Positions 24,570 to 35,938 of a DNA stretch of 64,000 nucleotides are shown in pieces; the stretch's first letter is position 1; every line of letters starts with the position of its first letter. Origin of the DNA: Gymnothorax reevesii (Eukaryota > Chordata > Actinopteri > Anguilliformes > Muraenidae); NCBI GenBank assembly GCA_029721435.1, contig CM056573.1:126071447-126135446 (forward strand). Direction: 5' to 3'. Made by a program: the position numbers and the translations under genes. The notes under the pieces are model-generated. The model saw only the letters and a program-made list of their open reading frames with translations, did not search any database and was not told the origin of the DNA.

Positions 24570-24755
24570 TTTGAGAGAGAGAGAGAGCGAGAGAGAGAGA
24601 GAGAGAGTGTGTGTACAGGCAGCAGAAGAGCTGAGCCTCTTACTCAAAGCATTGCTGGGTTACTGACTGTGTGGGAGGCTCTGACCGTTGCTATAAACAG
24701 AGCCAAGGAGACCCTAGACTGCATGAGTGTGTGTGTGTGTGTGTGTGTGTGCACC
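24570..24755. repeat. (GA)n and (GT)n microsatellites
   Basis: GA run at about 24573-24606 and GT run at about 24726-24751, upstream of the exon at 25040. Confidence 0.9.
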
Positions 24756-25039
24756 TCACTGTGTGCCCTTTTGTATCTGTATCAGTGTGTGTGTCTGTGT
24801 GCACTCATTTGTGTGTTGGTCTGCTTGTATGTCTGTGTGTCTGTGTGTGAGATTGGGTGTTTGTGTGCACATCCATGACTCCAGACCATGCAGACACAGA
24901 CAGACTCCCTTAGGGGCTGTATGACAGGAAACTGAAGCACATGCTGGGCACCCCCCCCAAATTATCCATCCCTCCCCAGCGTTTGGACCCATGGTTTGCA
25001 GGGACTGTTGTGAATTAACACAGAGATCCTCTGTTTCAG

Positions 25040-25091
25040 ACCTGATTTCCTGTATGGAGCGAGGAACACACTTCAGCTCTCCTGAGTTCAG
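25040..25091 (+). CDS. dcbld1: dcbld1-like exon: CUB-LCCL junction
   Basis: A 52-base exon between ctgtttcag and gtgagc. It encodes DLISCMERGTHFSSPEF, equivalent to the DLITCLE...EYSKF segment that opens the LCCL domain in DCBLD proteins. It leaves two bases (AG) that complete an Arg codon with the next exon. The intron before it is about 10.5 kb and carries most of the simple repeats in the window. Confidence 0.85.
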
Positions 25092-25351
25092 GTGAGCACC
25101 GCCGTCTTCTCATGGTCTGTCAGTATTGGGACAGCACCACAGCATCAAAGAGCTGTGATCCCTCCTGGATGTGAATCCCTACACATTTAAGCGCAGACCG
25201 TCAGTACTGCATATGGATTGAACTGTGTGATAATTGCAGTCCACTGTCCAAAAGCACCTACTGACAGTAGCTATAGAAATGGACAAAGAGATAACATTAG
25301 AAAAATTGTGTGTGTACTGATGTATCTGCAGCCATGAATGTAGAGTTACTG

Positions 25352-25520
25352 GTATGTCACAACGTGCATGGCGACAATGTGGCACAGCGGTTCACAGGCC
25401 TGCCTGTTCAAATCCTGGCCTGGTTCCTCCCTGTGTGGAGTTTATTCTTCTATGGGGATCCCCCAGCCACTCAGGTTTTTTCTCGCTGTCCAAAGACAGT
25501 CTCCTGGGCTACCACTGGCT
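25352..25520 (+). repeat. Degenerate SINE-like repeat
   Basis: The order ggcacagcggttcacaggcc, gttcaaatcctggcctggtt, tgtggagttt, cactcaggtt and gtccaaagaca matches the copy at 30212. The gttcaaatcc block looks like a tRNA-type B box. Strongly diverged. Confidence 0.5.
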
Positions 25521-25827
25521 CCTTAACAGAAACTAGTGCGATGCCCGTTCAGTTGCTGTATGAGTGGTCTTGGTGCTTGCAGCTTCCTCCATTTCTCAAG
25601 AGCTGCTCACCCAAACAACTTCAAACTCAACACTGCTTTCCCTTGCGTACTCAGCAATGCAGCCGCCAAGTTTGATGTTGATTGGATGAACGGCTGTCGT
25701 GATTTGTATGGGACAAACATATATTAACACACAAACAGAGATTGCTTGCTTTATAGTTTGATGCTTATTAATGTGTGTTAACCTCTTCAAGTCAACTAAT
25801 ACAACAAGAGTCATCAGAGGATGACAT

Positions 25828-26077
25828 ATCCCACCGGTTCCACGCAATTCGTGATTTTAGGGCTGTTTATGGTTAAAAATCCAGAATTTTGGGCAGAATG
25901 GAGCTGAAACCCCCAAAAGGCACAACTACACCATAAGAGTAAGTTCCATAGCAAATTTGAAGTTAGGAAGTGGTATAGTTTTTTGAGTTATGCTCCGGAA
26001 ATGAAAATGATTACGGACGGACAGACAGACGGACTGGGCGATGATTATATCCCATGGCTTTACATACCGGTGGGATA
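25828..26077 (-). mobile_element. Hairpin-headed TIR element (250 bp)
   Basis: A perfect 12-bp terminal inverted repeat: TATCCCACCGGT at 25828-25839 and ACCGGTGGGATA at 26066-26077. On the minus strand the head folds (tatcccaccggt...ccatgggata) and is followed by taatcatcgcccag, a tccgtctgtctgtccgtccg tract, an ataactcaaaaaac box and cttcaaatttgctatgg. It sits in the intron 76 bases before the LCCL exon at 26154. Confidence 0.75.
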
Positions 26078-26153
26078 GAAATACTGTATTGTTGCAGAAG
26101 CACCGTATGGACGTGGGTATGTGTGTATGTTCATGTGTGTTTGTGTGTTCCAG

Positions 26154-26226
26154 GGTGTACTGTCCGGCTGGTTGCAGGGATGTGAAGGGAGACATCTGGG
26201 GCCAGTCCAGCCAGGGCTACAGAGAT
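26154..26226 (+). CDS. dcbld1: dcbld1-like exon: LCCL core YCPAGC
   Basis: Acceptor tgtgttccag, donor gtgagt at 26227. The product RVYCPAGCRDVKGDIWG then QSSQGYRD contains the YCPAGC signature of LCCL domains and the GYRD turn. The CRDVKGDI wording resembles DCBLD1 more than DCBLD2. Ends in phase 0. Confidence 0.88.
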
Positions 26227-26581
26227 GTGAGTTTCACCGACGCAAGGACACTTCATGCATCTTTTGTATCATAAACGCTCAACTGTTTTCCTGCAAATGG
26301 TTACATTTGAACTATTTGAAATGATTTTGAACTTTCCGTATAGCTCATCACCTGCGCCTTTTTGATAAAAATGGAAGCGGCAATGGTGATGGATCATAAA
26401 AAATTTGGAATCTTGTAAAGAGGAGGACTATGATTATATATTATCATTACTTTCATGGAGCGCTGTGAATTATATCAGCTGACTGATTGGTCAAGCACCT
26501 CCTGTATGTGCTGTGAGCTGTGGAGTTCTTGAGAGTGGTTGTGATGTCAGAGCTCCGTCCCCGTGCTTACTTCCCTCTCAG

Positions 26582-26715
26582 ACCTCAGTGGTGTGCAAGG
26601 CAGCGATTCACGCAGGCGTTGTGTCGGACGACCTCGGGGGTGCTGTCACCATTTCCAGGCAGAAGAGCATCACCCTTTACGAGGCTAGCTTTGCCAACGG
26701 CCTTCTCTCCAAAAC
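26582..26715 (+). CDS. dcbld1: dcbld1-like exon: LCCL second half
   Basis: Acceptor ttccctctcag, donor gtgagc at 26716. It encodes TSVVCKAAIHAGVVSDDLGG, then AVTISRQKSITLYEASFANG, the VCKAAIHAG motif and following strands of the LCCL domain. It leaves two bases (AC) that join a G from the next exon. Confidence 0.88.
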
Positions 26716-26833
26716 GTGAGCACCACCTGGCTGTGTGGGGATGTAATGCAGTAATTCTGAGCCCAGTCTTTTTTCCGTACATGATATTCCCAGTTTTCAT
26801 TATCAACACAACACAATCTACCTACCTTCACAG

Positions 26834-26871
26834 GGGGTCTTTGTCAGAGAAGAAGCTGGTCTTCCACAAAG
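26834..26871 (+). CDS. dcbld1: dcbld1-like microexon: LCCL end
   Basis: A 38-base exon with acceptor ccttcacag and donor gtaaag at 26872. It encodes TGSLSEKKLVFHK, matching the GSLSDKRFLF segment that closes the LCCL domain in the family. The intron before it is only 118 bases. Phase 1 at the end. Confidence 0.82.
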
Positions 26872-27986
26872 GTAAAGACCTCCCTCTGCCCTGCTGCACC
26901 GTGTTCCAAAGTGCCCCAGTAACCTCTCTGCAGTGTTTGGGCTGATTTTGTCTGTATCTGCCACTACTGTCTCTCTCTGAGCACAGTCAGAGCCAGAATC
27001 CCTGAGACCTTTTGCATCTGTGAAACCTTTAAGCACAGGCAAAGCCAAAAACAAGGGTAATGATTGGTGCAAATCAAATGCCCTGGCCAATCATTGCCCT
27101 TTTTATTGGTTTTGCGTGTGCTAAAAGGTTTCACTCATGTGAAAAGTCTGAGCAAATCTGATTTTAGGGCACTTATCGACAACCATCTACAGGAAACACA
27201 CTGGGTTTAAAGTGCTTGAAAGTCTGAAAAAAAGATACTGAAACAAGACCTATGTCATTTTGTAGGTCTTAGTGAGCAGATAAAGAAAATGCAAAAATAA
27301 AAAAAATCTGTTGGGAATTTTTGAAGAAAATCCACTTTTTCATCGGCACCCAACTTGAAATTTTCAAATTGATGTTAAAGGGTTAAAAAACTTTGCGCTT
27401 TGGTGATTTATTTCTGAAAGTCTCCTCTGCAGGGTTGTCGATCAAAAGTATGTGAAAAATAGTAATATGTAATAGTAATACATAGTAATAGTAGTATGCA
27501 GTTTTTCAGCTGCGTGAATGATAAATAATGGAAGAGAATTAAAATCACTGTGAATTTACAAGACATCGTAGTCAATTCACATAAGGTTGCCATTTTTTCA
27601 TTGTAAATTCCGTCATTGTTATAGAAATGGTCATCTTTATAGTTCTTTATCTTGGTGTGGTTTGATCTTTATAATGGTTTGAACCCTCTTACATATAAAA
27701 AATATAACTACAGCATCGATAAACCAAAGAACAGCCATATTCAGTCTTTGATAAGTTAGCGGGACAAGCCAAGAAATCATCTTTTCGGTTGAGTTAATGC
27801 TGCCACATGCCTGACTTATTTTTACACACAATTATCATACTAGAGGGCTGCGAAAACAATTAATTTCTAATCTCTCTTTGCCCCTCTCTCCTTCCCTCTC
27901 CCACTTCCTTCTAACTACCCCTCTTTCTTCTCACCTACTCCCTCTACTCCTTCTCTCTCCCGGTCTCCCTCACTGCTGGAGCGTAG
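26872..27986. other. Intron, no feature recognised
   Basis: AT-rich, with a CT-rich pyrimidine tract (27875-27975) immediately before the discoidin exon acceptor. Nothing else seen. Confidence 0.4.
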
Positions 27987-28181
27987 ACTGTGACACTGTA
28001 CTTCCTGTGCTTAGCTACAATTCATCCTCCAGTTGGGAGGAAGTGGACAGCCTGGGCCGTCGCCGATTGTGGTCCCCGGGAAACAGAAACTCAAAAGGAG
28101 AGTTCCTGCCTTGGGTGGCTGAGCGCAATGACATGGAGCCCTGGCTGCAGCTGGAACTGCTGGAGAGAAGCAGCATCACTG
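27987..28181 (+). CDS. dcbld1: dcbld1-like exon: discoidin domain, first part
   Basis: Acceptor gagcgtag, donor gtgaga at 28182. The product starts GDCDTVLPVLSYNSSSSWEE, runs through RLWSPGNRNSKGEFLPW and ends EPWLQLELLERSSITG. The W...SP, PW and WLQLEL...ITG elements are the hallmarks of an F5/8 type C fold. The first strand is a few residues shorter than in the mammalian proteins. Confidence 0.86.
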
Positions 28182-28305
28182 GTGAGAGGTCATGACCCGA
28201 GATCCTTTACACATGCTGATCATAGATGTCACGCATTAACAACAGGCTTGCATTGCATTAAATAGATCAGAAGCACATCATGGCCATTTGCTACACTGGC
28301 TTTAA

Positions 28306-29668
28306 AGGTGACATAGAATTAAAAACCGATTTTACGTTGTCTTTGTTGAATTACGATAGTTTACCCGCATTCAAGAACATACAAAAAGTGCTAGACATTC
28401 TGAACATCTCCGTTTCATAGAAATTCCTCTTTTAAAAATGACCGCCAGAAAACGGGCCAATCTGAACAACGGACTCATATGATGTCACGTGTATCTCACT
28501 GCCCCCCCACTCTCATTCCGTTTCCTCCCCTTCAAAATAATTTGCATACATGTCTTAATGCAATTCCATTGCTTCTAATCCCTCAGTAAAGACAAGCGTG
28601 AGAATTCCAGAGTCATAATCGATTTACGTGTCACTAGTGGGGAAATCCACCGTAATGCACTTGAAACGGATTAACTTATTGCACAAGGACTTAAATTCTG
28701 CAAATAAATTCCTTCAGTGCGCTTTGATTGAATACTTGCTGACTACGGCACAGGAACGTCAATGCGAGAGACTCGTTCCGAATGCGCAAGCCTTGGCAGC
28801 TCTGAAGTAGCCTGTCTAGCTGTCTCCCAGACATTGGGAATGGGAAACATTTGTATAAATAGCATTCAAACTTTCGTCCCAAGAATCTATATTCATGTGT
28901 CGACTTTTCATACAAATCATCAAAGCATCAGCCTTTGAGCGAGCCTCCTCTGTCTATTTTGATGCTCATATTATCACTAATAGGCCTAGTTGAAATGGTT
29001 CTATTTTTGTTATGCTCGAATGGTTGGCTACCGTCAGGCTAAGACCCAAACTTGGAGCCTCTGGGCATATTTATGCATTAAATTAGATTTTTTATTTATT
29101 CTCGATTTAATGGTGCTAAAGGATTGGGCGAATGTCCAAATGGGTAGCCCGTGCTATAACTTCGTTAGGACACTTTGGACAAGAAATGGTTATTACGTTT
29201 GAGAAAAAAAAACATTCAAAAATACTTACCATTCAGAAACGTTCAAATCCAGCCTTTGTTGGACTGGTTCTTCCTCCAATGTCCTCATCCGATTCGGGCT
29301 CAAACACATAAGGCTGAATCTCTGAATATGCCATTGGTGCATAAAGTTGGTCTGTCCGTGTTCCGAAGTCGGTGAGTGTTTCCCATTTTCCCTACCGCTC
29401 TGGGCGCTGTAACATTCTTTTGAGTGGCAGCAAAGCCAGCCAATCAGCGTCAAGGGCTTGCATTTCATAATGAGGTTCCAAGTAAAGCCTGAAAGGTCAC
29501 CAAATAGGTGCAAAAAAACGTGTTTAAAATTCCCCACCCTAACATAACTTTTTGAGAGAGGTTTTTAGGAAGCTTCTGAGGCATTACAGACCCAAACAAA
29601 ATTTTGTTGTCTATATGTCACATCACAGAACAAGGATAAATACCCCGTTCAACCATTCTATGTCACCT
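28306..29668. mobile_element. TTAA-flanked non-autonomous DNA transposon (1.36 kb)
   Basis: Terminal inverted repeats AGGTGACATAGAAT at the left and ATTCTATGTCACCT at the right. Both are flanked by TTAA (28302-28305 and 29669-29672), the target duplication of piggyBac/Kolobok-type elements. No transposase frame is visible inside. Confidence 0.82.
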
Positions 29669-30016
29669 TTAAGTGGAGGACTTTTTGCACCATAGAGATT
29701 TAGCCGGAGGAGAATTCTGAGCAGGGGTATGTTATACTGAAGGAACCAATGGTGAACACTGATCATAGAGATATTTAATTGGCTAGACTAAAATGACCAT
29801 AGAAAGGGTATGTAAACTGTACTGGGAATTCTCCATGGAAAGTTCCCTTTAGTCTCAAATGAAGCTTTATCTCTGTCTATGAAACTGGCCCAAAATCTGC
29901 AGTAAGTTACAAATTTACAAACTAGCTCGCAACACAACTTTTACCACTAATCAGACTAATGTCCAAGCGCCTGGTAGGCGAGTGGCTGAACTAAAAGCTT
30001 GTTTGGTTTTGCGCAG

Positions 30017-30141
30017 GGATCGTCACGCGGGGTTTCTCCTCGGGCGCGGCTCGGTTCCACACGCGCTTCTACACGCTGCTCTACAGCAAGGACAGCAGGA
30101 ACTGGAAGGCCTACAAGGCCGTGCTCAGTAAAGAGAGAAAG
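30017..30141 (+). CDS. dcbld1: dcbld1-like exon: discoidin domain, middle
   Basis: Acceptor ggttttgcgcag, donor gtagct at 30142. It encodes GIVTRGFSSGAARFHTRFYT, then LLYSKDSRNWKAYKAVLSKE and RK. The ITG/IVTRG join with the previous exon and the YSKD..NWKAY strand are typical of discoidin domains. Ends in phase 0. Confidence 0.87.
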
Positions 30142-30211
30142 GTAGCTGCTCCAATGCATCATGGGACAAGCCCATGAGCTGAAAGTCCTCCTGATGTCTG
30201 CTCTTCCTTTG

Positions 30212-30480
30212 TCAGGGCAGCTCGGTTGTGCAGTGGGTGGTGGTGTCGCCTCATAGCAACTCGGTTTGCTGGTTCATATTCGTGTGAATCCTTTCTAATG
30301 GACTTTGCATGCTCCTCCAGGTTCCCCGGTTTCCTTATAGTCCAAAGACATGCATGCCAGGCTACTTTGAGACTGTAAATTGCCCACAGATCTGAGTGCG
30401 TAAGCTCTGTGATGGATTGGTAAACTGTCCAGGGAGTTTTCCTCTTTTACCCTTGCGAGGAATAAACATGTTAGATAATA
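30212..30480 (+). repeat. SINE-like repeat, longer copy
   Basis: Starts cagctcggttgtgcagtggg and continues gtgtcgcctcatagcaactc, gtttgctggttcatattcgt, tccaggttccccggtttcct, agtccaaagacatgcatgc and gtgatggattggtaaactgt. I recognise the module order of a common fish dispersed repeat. The RNA-polymerase-III boxes are degenerate, so tRNA origin is an inference. Confidence 0.55.
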
Positions 30481-31085
30481 GATGGGCCTCCAGTTTCAGA
30501 GGGACATTTAATTCGCAGGATAAGTGTTTGCAACTCAGCTGTGGATGACATGCTGAAAGCACTGAGTGTTCCCGTGTAATGTACACAAGCGCAGTATGAA
30601 ATAGCTCTGTTCATACAAATAATAACTTCCTATGGCGTACTTGCTCTGTGGACTGAGACAGCGAGCGATGTTGATGTGTAAGTAATTCATTTACATAGTA
30701 AATTACTGTGCAAAAGGGAGGAGCAGCAGCTCGGTGTGTCCTCATCAGCTCACGTCATTTACCTACCTACGCGTTGTCATGGCGCTGGTTTATTCTGTCT
30801 TAAAGGGCCGGGTTCCAGGGATTGACATGTATGCATGCTGCGGTCAGTGCTATGTGGACTTTGGCCTGCAAAGTTAGTACTTCTGACTGTATATTTTCTT
30901 GGCAGTAGATGTGCGCTGATTCTTCAGTTTGTAAACAAATGGCTGAAAACTTGCATTAATGCTGGTGTACTGTGATTGATCATGGTGGGCTCCAGTGTGC
31001 ACTGTCATATGTGGACAATGGTCCAGACGTCTGTCAGGGCAGTGGTAACCAACCATGGAGATAAATGATCCCGCCGGTTTTTATT

Positions 31086-31200
31086 GTGCCGCCTGCAAAG
31101 CATAGCGGCACATAGGGATCACTTTGTCCGGCGTCCGTCTGTCCGTCTGTCCGGTAGTCAGTTGGTAGTCACAGTTTCACATAAGCTTCGCAGGCGACAC
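31086..31200 (+). mobile_element. Minimal hairpin-headed TIR element (115 bp)
   Basis: GTGCCGCCTGCAAAGC at the left and GCTTCGCAGGCGACAC at the right are inverted repeats with two mismatches. The head also folds locally (tgtgccgcctgcaaagcat against agcggcaca), then cataggg and a ccgtctgtccgtctgtccg tract follow. It is the shortest member of the family seen at 5180, 5942, 22262, 25828, 44641 and 46983. Confidence 0.68.
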
Positions 31201-31383
31201 ATGTTCACCTGAACACTAGTTCTCTGTCAAAACATACTGGATAGTAGATCTGCGGCCACAGGCTCTCTCTGTTGAAAGAGGTGTGCTTTGTGCGGATCGG
31301 AATAAAACCCTACAGGATGGTAGATCTCCAGAAGCTGAGGAATACGGCCCTGTGTTTAGCTGCTATTGCTGATGTGGTTTCAG

Positions 31384-31546
31384 GTGTTCATGGGAAATTC
31401 AGACAGCGAGCAGGAGGTGCTGAACAGCCTTATTCCTCCAGTGGTAGCGAAGTATCTCCTCTTGCGGCCTCAGCAGTGGCAGAACAGGGCCGCAGCGCAC
31501 GTCCAGGTGCTCGGCTGCCCTCTTCCCCGGCCTCGCAGTCCCTTCG
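31384..31546 (+). CDS. dcbld1: dcbld1-like exon: discoidin domain, end
   Basis: Acceptor gtggtttcag, donor gtgagg at 31547. The product begins VFMGNSDSEQEVLNSLIPPV, then VAKYLLLRPQQWQNRAAAHV and QVLGCP, the C-terminal strands of the F5/8C fold with the closing cysteine. VFxGN and IPPxVA are conserved across DCBLD1/2. Phase 1. Confidence 0.87.
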
Positions 31547-31604
31547 GTGAGGTCTTCTCTCTCACTCCAGGCCTAGGATTCAGCTTCGGCCTGGCTTTTC
31601 TTAT

Positions 31605-31606
31605 GC

Positions 31607-31645
<39 letters not shown>

Positions 31646-31800
31646 GGCTTGTATAGCCATACTTATGAAAACCAACTCTTGAGAGTTAATGTCTGATAAA
31701 GGTTAGGCAAAATGTGGTTATGGTTAGTGTTCGAGAGAAGTTATACAGAATGAATGTAAGTTTGTACATTGTCCTCTGAGGTATAGCCATCCCAATATTT
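31605..31800. repeat. GT microsatellite with attached dispersed repeat
   Basis: (GT)n at about 31608-31642, followed by a decayed copy of the module at 18880-19130 (ggttaggcaaaa, gtacattgtcctctgaggta). Confidence 0.6.
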
Positions 31801-33867
31801 GTGTTTGTGCGTGGTCACAGTTTTATCATGTAAATAATTTTCACTGCATTCTACATCATATGTGTTGGAAGTCATATTAGTGTGAACTTCTGAAATTTGT
31901 TGGACTTTCTTGTGTCACACTGTTGCAGCATATATGTGAGGCTGTAAACACTATTGGAGGAGGAAACTGGTGTGTTACCTGGTGTGTTTAGGACTAGGCA
32001 TAATGGCCAAAGATTTATATCTCAGTGTATTTGGTATTTTTAATGATAACCATGTATATCATGGTAAATATTTGTAATCTCAATGTCATAATAATGTGCA
32101 ATAAGAAGAATGCAGGAATTTGGAAAATTAGGTGTCCTTGCCCTATTGGTCATGGGATAAATCACTACATTGGCTGGGACCAATGGTAAAGCAGCTCTCG
32201 GCCAATCACTCTTCATCTAGTCCAGTTCTACATTCTGAACAAAAAACTTTCAATAATGGTCCAGTGCAGACATTGAAATACTTGCAAATTCTTGCTACAG
32301 ATGATGCAGCTTGACTTGTAGCGTCATGGCATGGATTTTGACCACCCCCATTAGCACTGGTTACTCGGTCACCCTCATGTATACTTAGGCTGCATACTCC
32401 TCTTTTCACTCTGTAGGGGCCCCACCACCAAACAAGGCACCGAATGAGAGTACCCCCTACAGCCCAGTCCCGACCAAGCAGCCAGATGTGGAGAAAAAAC
32501 CAGCTGAGAGTGAGCCTGCCCTGTATAATGGTGCTATGATCAGTACTCTAAAGCTCTCTATTTAGGGGCCATTGCCAAAGATGGAGGAGTATGCTAATGC
32601 TTCCCCATTAGTGCAGAGGATTTTACATTATTTAATACAATTAGGATGCATGATTTAGTAGCCAACACCAATGTAATGGTGTTCATATTCAGAGCTTTAG
32701 AATACTCCCTTTTGCAGTACACATGCCCTTCAAAACTGATGTCTGCTTATGTGATAAAATAATTCAGGAACTCAGCTGGTGATTTTGATGTGTAGGCGTA
32801 TTAATCAGGGTGTCAAACTGCCGTCATGGAGGGCTGCAGTGTCTGCTGGATTTTGCTGTGTTTCTGCTGGAATAATACATTCTAGTCACTGATTGTCTAA
32901 AGGGTCCACATACCTTGTTCTGAAGGCACTTAATTAGCTGTTAATTGGAAGGAGACACTGCGGCCCTCCAGGACTGGAGTTTGACATCCCGCCTCGGGAG
33001 TTTTTGCTCGAGACCTTAATTATCAGAAGCAGATTTGTTACTGATTGGTTGCAATGGAAGCCTGCATCCACATCAGCACTCTCTGTATGAAGCTGTGAAC
33101 CGCTGCATAATACCGTTTCGGGTGAGGCACACCAATATTTGATAACGCAATAACCTTTAATATCGCATCGACAGCACTATAACTTTGCAGTGTATCAACA
33201 GTATTAGTGTGGTCCTAATTTTTTGGGACCTCATATGGTCCTTCAAAAGAAACGTCAGTAAAATGCTCTTTTTATTAAATGCTGCTCTGCCCTGTCAAGC
33301 CAGATGACAGTATCTGCAAATGTCTCAAAATTGGGATAACCAGCCTTTGACCCTCTACAGCACCAGCTCCATGTGTTTTTAGTAGAAATTAGCCTGATCA
33401 ACGCACATGTACAGAGTTATTGCATGTGCATGTCAGCAGTATCTACAAAAGTAGGGCAGGAGATCAAGCCAAAGGGCTGCAGTGTCTGCAGTATCCTCTA
33501 TCTGAGTCAACTTCTCAAAAATATTTTGATTCACCAAAAATTCAGGGTCTAATAGAAAATCAATGTCATTGATAGCATTGTGGTCCATGTAATTGCCTTC
33601 CAGTTCCAAGAGTAAACCTTTAAGGCCCATTTTCTCAGTTTCACTGTATTGCAGATACTGGCGTGTGGCCTGAGGCAGTGCCGGTATCTCCTAAAGTCGC
33701 CAGATCTGGTCAGAAATAGCGATGCCTTCTTCAAATTATTTTTCTTTCATTTTTTTTCTGTTGTAATGCCCTTTCTGTCAGATAATTTATTTGAGTGCAA
33801 GTTGTTCTTCCCATCTTTGTAGCTGATTCTTTTGATCATTATATTTAGCATAGGCTGGTGTGAATCT
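31801..33867. other. Introns around the stalk exon, no further feature
   Basis: Apart from the exon at 32417-32509, I see no gene, array or paired terminal repeats. Confidence 0.35.
32417..32509 (+). CDS. dcbld1: dcbld1-like exon: Pro/Thr-rich stalk
   Basis: Acceptor ctctgtag, donor gtgagc at 32510. It encodes GAPPPNKAPNESTPYSPVPT followed by KQPDVEKKPAE, a proline-rich linker with one N-glycosylation sequon (NES). Both phases fit the flanking exons. The linker is much shorter than the one I recall for mammalian DCBLD2. The assignment rests on splice sites, phase and position rather than on conserved sequence. Confidence 0.72.
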
Positions 33868-34928
33868 CTAGTCTGGTAAAACCAGACTCTGCTTCTTCGC
33901 GTTGCTTCGTACGCAGAGTCTGGCCAGTCGTCACTGACAAGTGTTTACCTCCTGGTGGGTGGGCACTTGTCTGAAGTTTGAAATCATCGGTGTACCTGTA
34001 AACTAATCACTAACGTTTGGCGATGACGTATGTTATGCGCCGGCTCAGCCGCCTAGTACATCTGCTGTAAACACAGCCCTTCATACCAAGAATGCAGCAA
34101 AAACAGGAATGCTCTTTCTGTTCTCCTTACAAGAAACAAACTGTTGCGTAATCGTTTTTCCTGCAGATACTGCTGCTGGTAAAAAAACATTAGAAACCCA
34201 AAACCAACAGCAGAATCGAGGAGAATAAAGCATTATTTACATCAGACGAAATCTGCATTGACACGAAAACTGAACCGTGAACCATACTTGCGCCAACATC
34301 ATACCGAGCTCGCTATTTAACTTAATAGCAACACAGTTTGGCTCTAAGCGTTTGGCTGTCTCTGACAACCATTTCATTCATGGATAATGACAACATAACA
34401 CTGAGACAGCGAATTGGTCTTGTGACACGAACAAAAACACGGCTTTTAAAAAGTTCGCTGCCAACTGAAATAGTGTGAAATTCCTGTGCAATGTAACACT
34501 AGAAGCTAAAAGCTAGCCGAGGTGGTTTGGCTGCCTCTCACAGAGATGAACAGGGTGCCTATTTCATGATGGCTATTAATACATATGACCATCTGTTGGG
34601 AGTAGCGCTACAACATCATTTCCATTCAGAAAACTAACCAAACATTCATCTTGTTTCGGCTATAAGTTGCTGATACCCGGGATTTTCTCCACGACAGAGC
34701 AAATGGCCTCCCATTTATCTATATCCATGGCCATTGTTGATTTTAGAGACTACAATTTCAAAGTCGGCGCTGCTGCTACATCATGGCTCTCGTTCATGCC
34801 TTTTGTTCGTTGGTTGGTCCGGCGGACTTTCTGCCGAGGTAAACGAGGCAGAGCTCCGAGTGACCAGAGTAAGTACTAAAGCAAAATGAAATTAAGCGGA
34901 AGTACTAAGGCTGGCAGAGCCAGGCTAG
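33868..34928. mobile_element. Probable TIR element (about 1.06 kb)
   Basis: The left end CTAGTCTGG and the right end CCAGGCTAG are short inverted repeats with one mismatch. The left end also folds on itself (agtctggtaaaaccagact, agactctgc...gcagagtct). No clean target duplication and no transposase were found. Confidence 0.5.
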
Positions 34929-35938
34929 TGTTTCTCACAAGTAGTACAAAATACATACAAAATACATGAGGAGTTTGGGTCAGTCCGTCCAAGCTGGGAC
35001 AAAAAAACAGTGGACTTCAGTATCATACAGTGATTCCTGAATTCCCTTTGATATGTAGTTATGCAGGCGTGCAAATCCAATCATTATCCCTCTGACACCC
35101 AGCTTTACACAGTCAAACAATGACTTTTCTGCTCAAATAAATTAAAACCACTCATCCAATTCAGATATGCTAAAAGTTTTTTTTTATTATTATTATTAAA
35201 CACTGAGTTAACCGTAGCATTTCGTGGTGTGAATTGGTAAAATTAAATGTAGCTTATACCTTTCAGCAGATTTTACACATTGAGAGCCAATATACAGAGA
35301 TACATGATCAGTTTGAATTTGAATCTTTGCTGAAGACCTTGATTAGTAGAATCTGCTCTGTCAGAGCTTAGCTGGAATGAAAACCTGCACCCTGACCAGC
35401 TATTGCTGGATAAGATTGAGGATCCCAAGGCAACTGAAAAACATGAAAATATACATATTGGGGCAGAGGACACAATTATTATAACACAGAAATTTCCGTT
35501 TGCATGCACAAAAGGGTTCAGACTTTGGGCTCTAATTTTGTAGACCAGGCGCAGGCGCGGCGCATGGGGGGTGCGCCGCGCCAACGGGGTGTGTCCAGGC
35601 GTATGTGGCAATTTCGTGCCCGGCGTAGCCTGGTGCAAGTACTCCTCCGTCCCGCCTCTGTCCCTCCTTCCAGCGCAAGCTGGCAAAGAAGGCGACACAG
35701 CCGAGTCAATTCTTGCTCACTGGCAAGAGAAACGATGGATAGCGTGTTCCTATTATTACAACCTGTTGCCGCTTTAAATTTTGGGATTAACATGCATGTA
35801 CAACAATGCAAGATACGTGACACATTTATTTTCAATTTGTGATCTTAACTCAGTACGAGATCATAGCAATCAGGCTGTATTCCTTTCCCCCACTAAAGAC
35901 GATAAAACCTAAGTGACAATAATAGTAGCCTAGTATTA

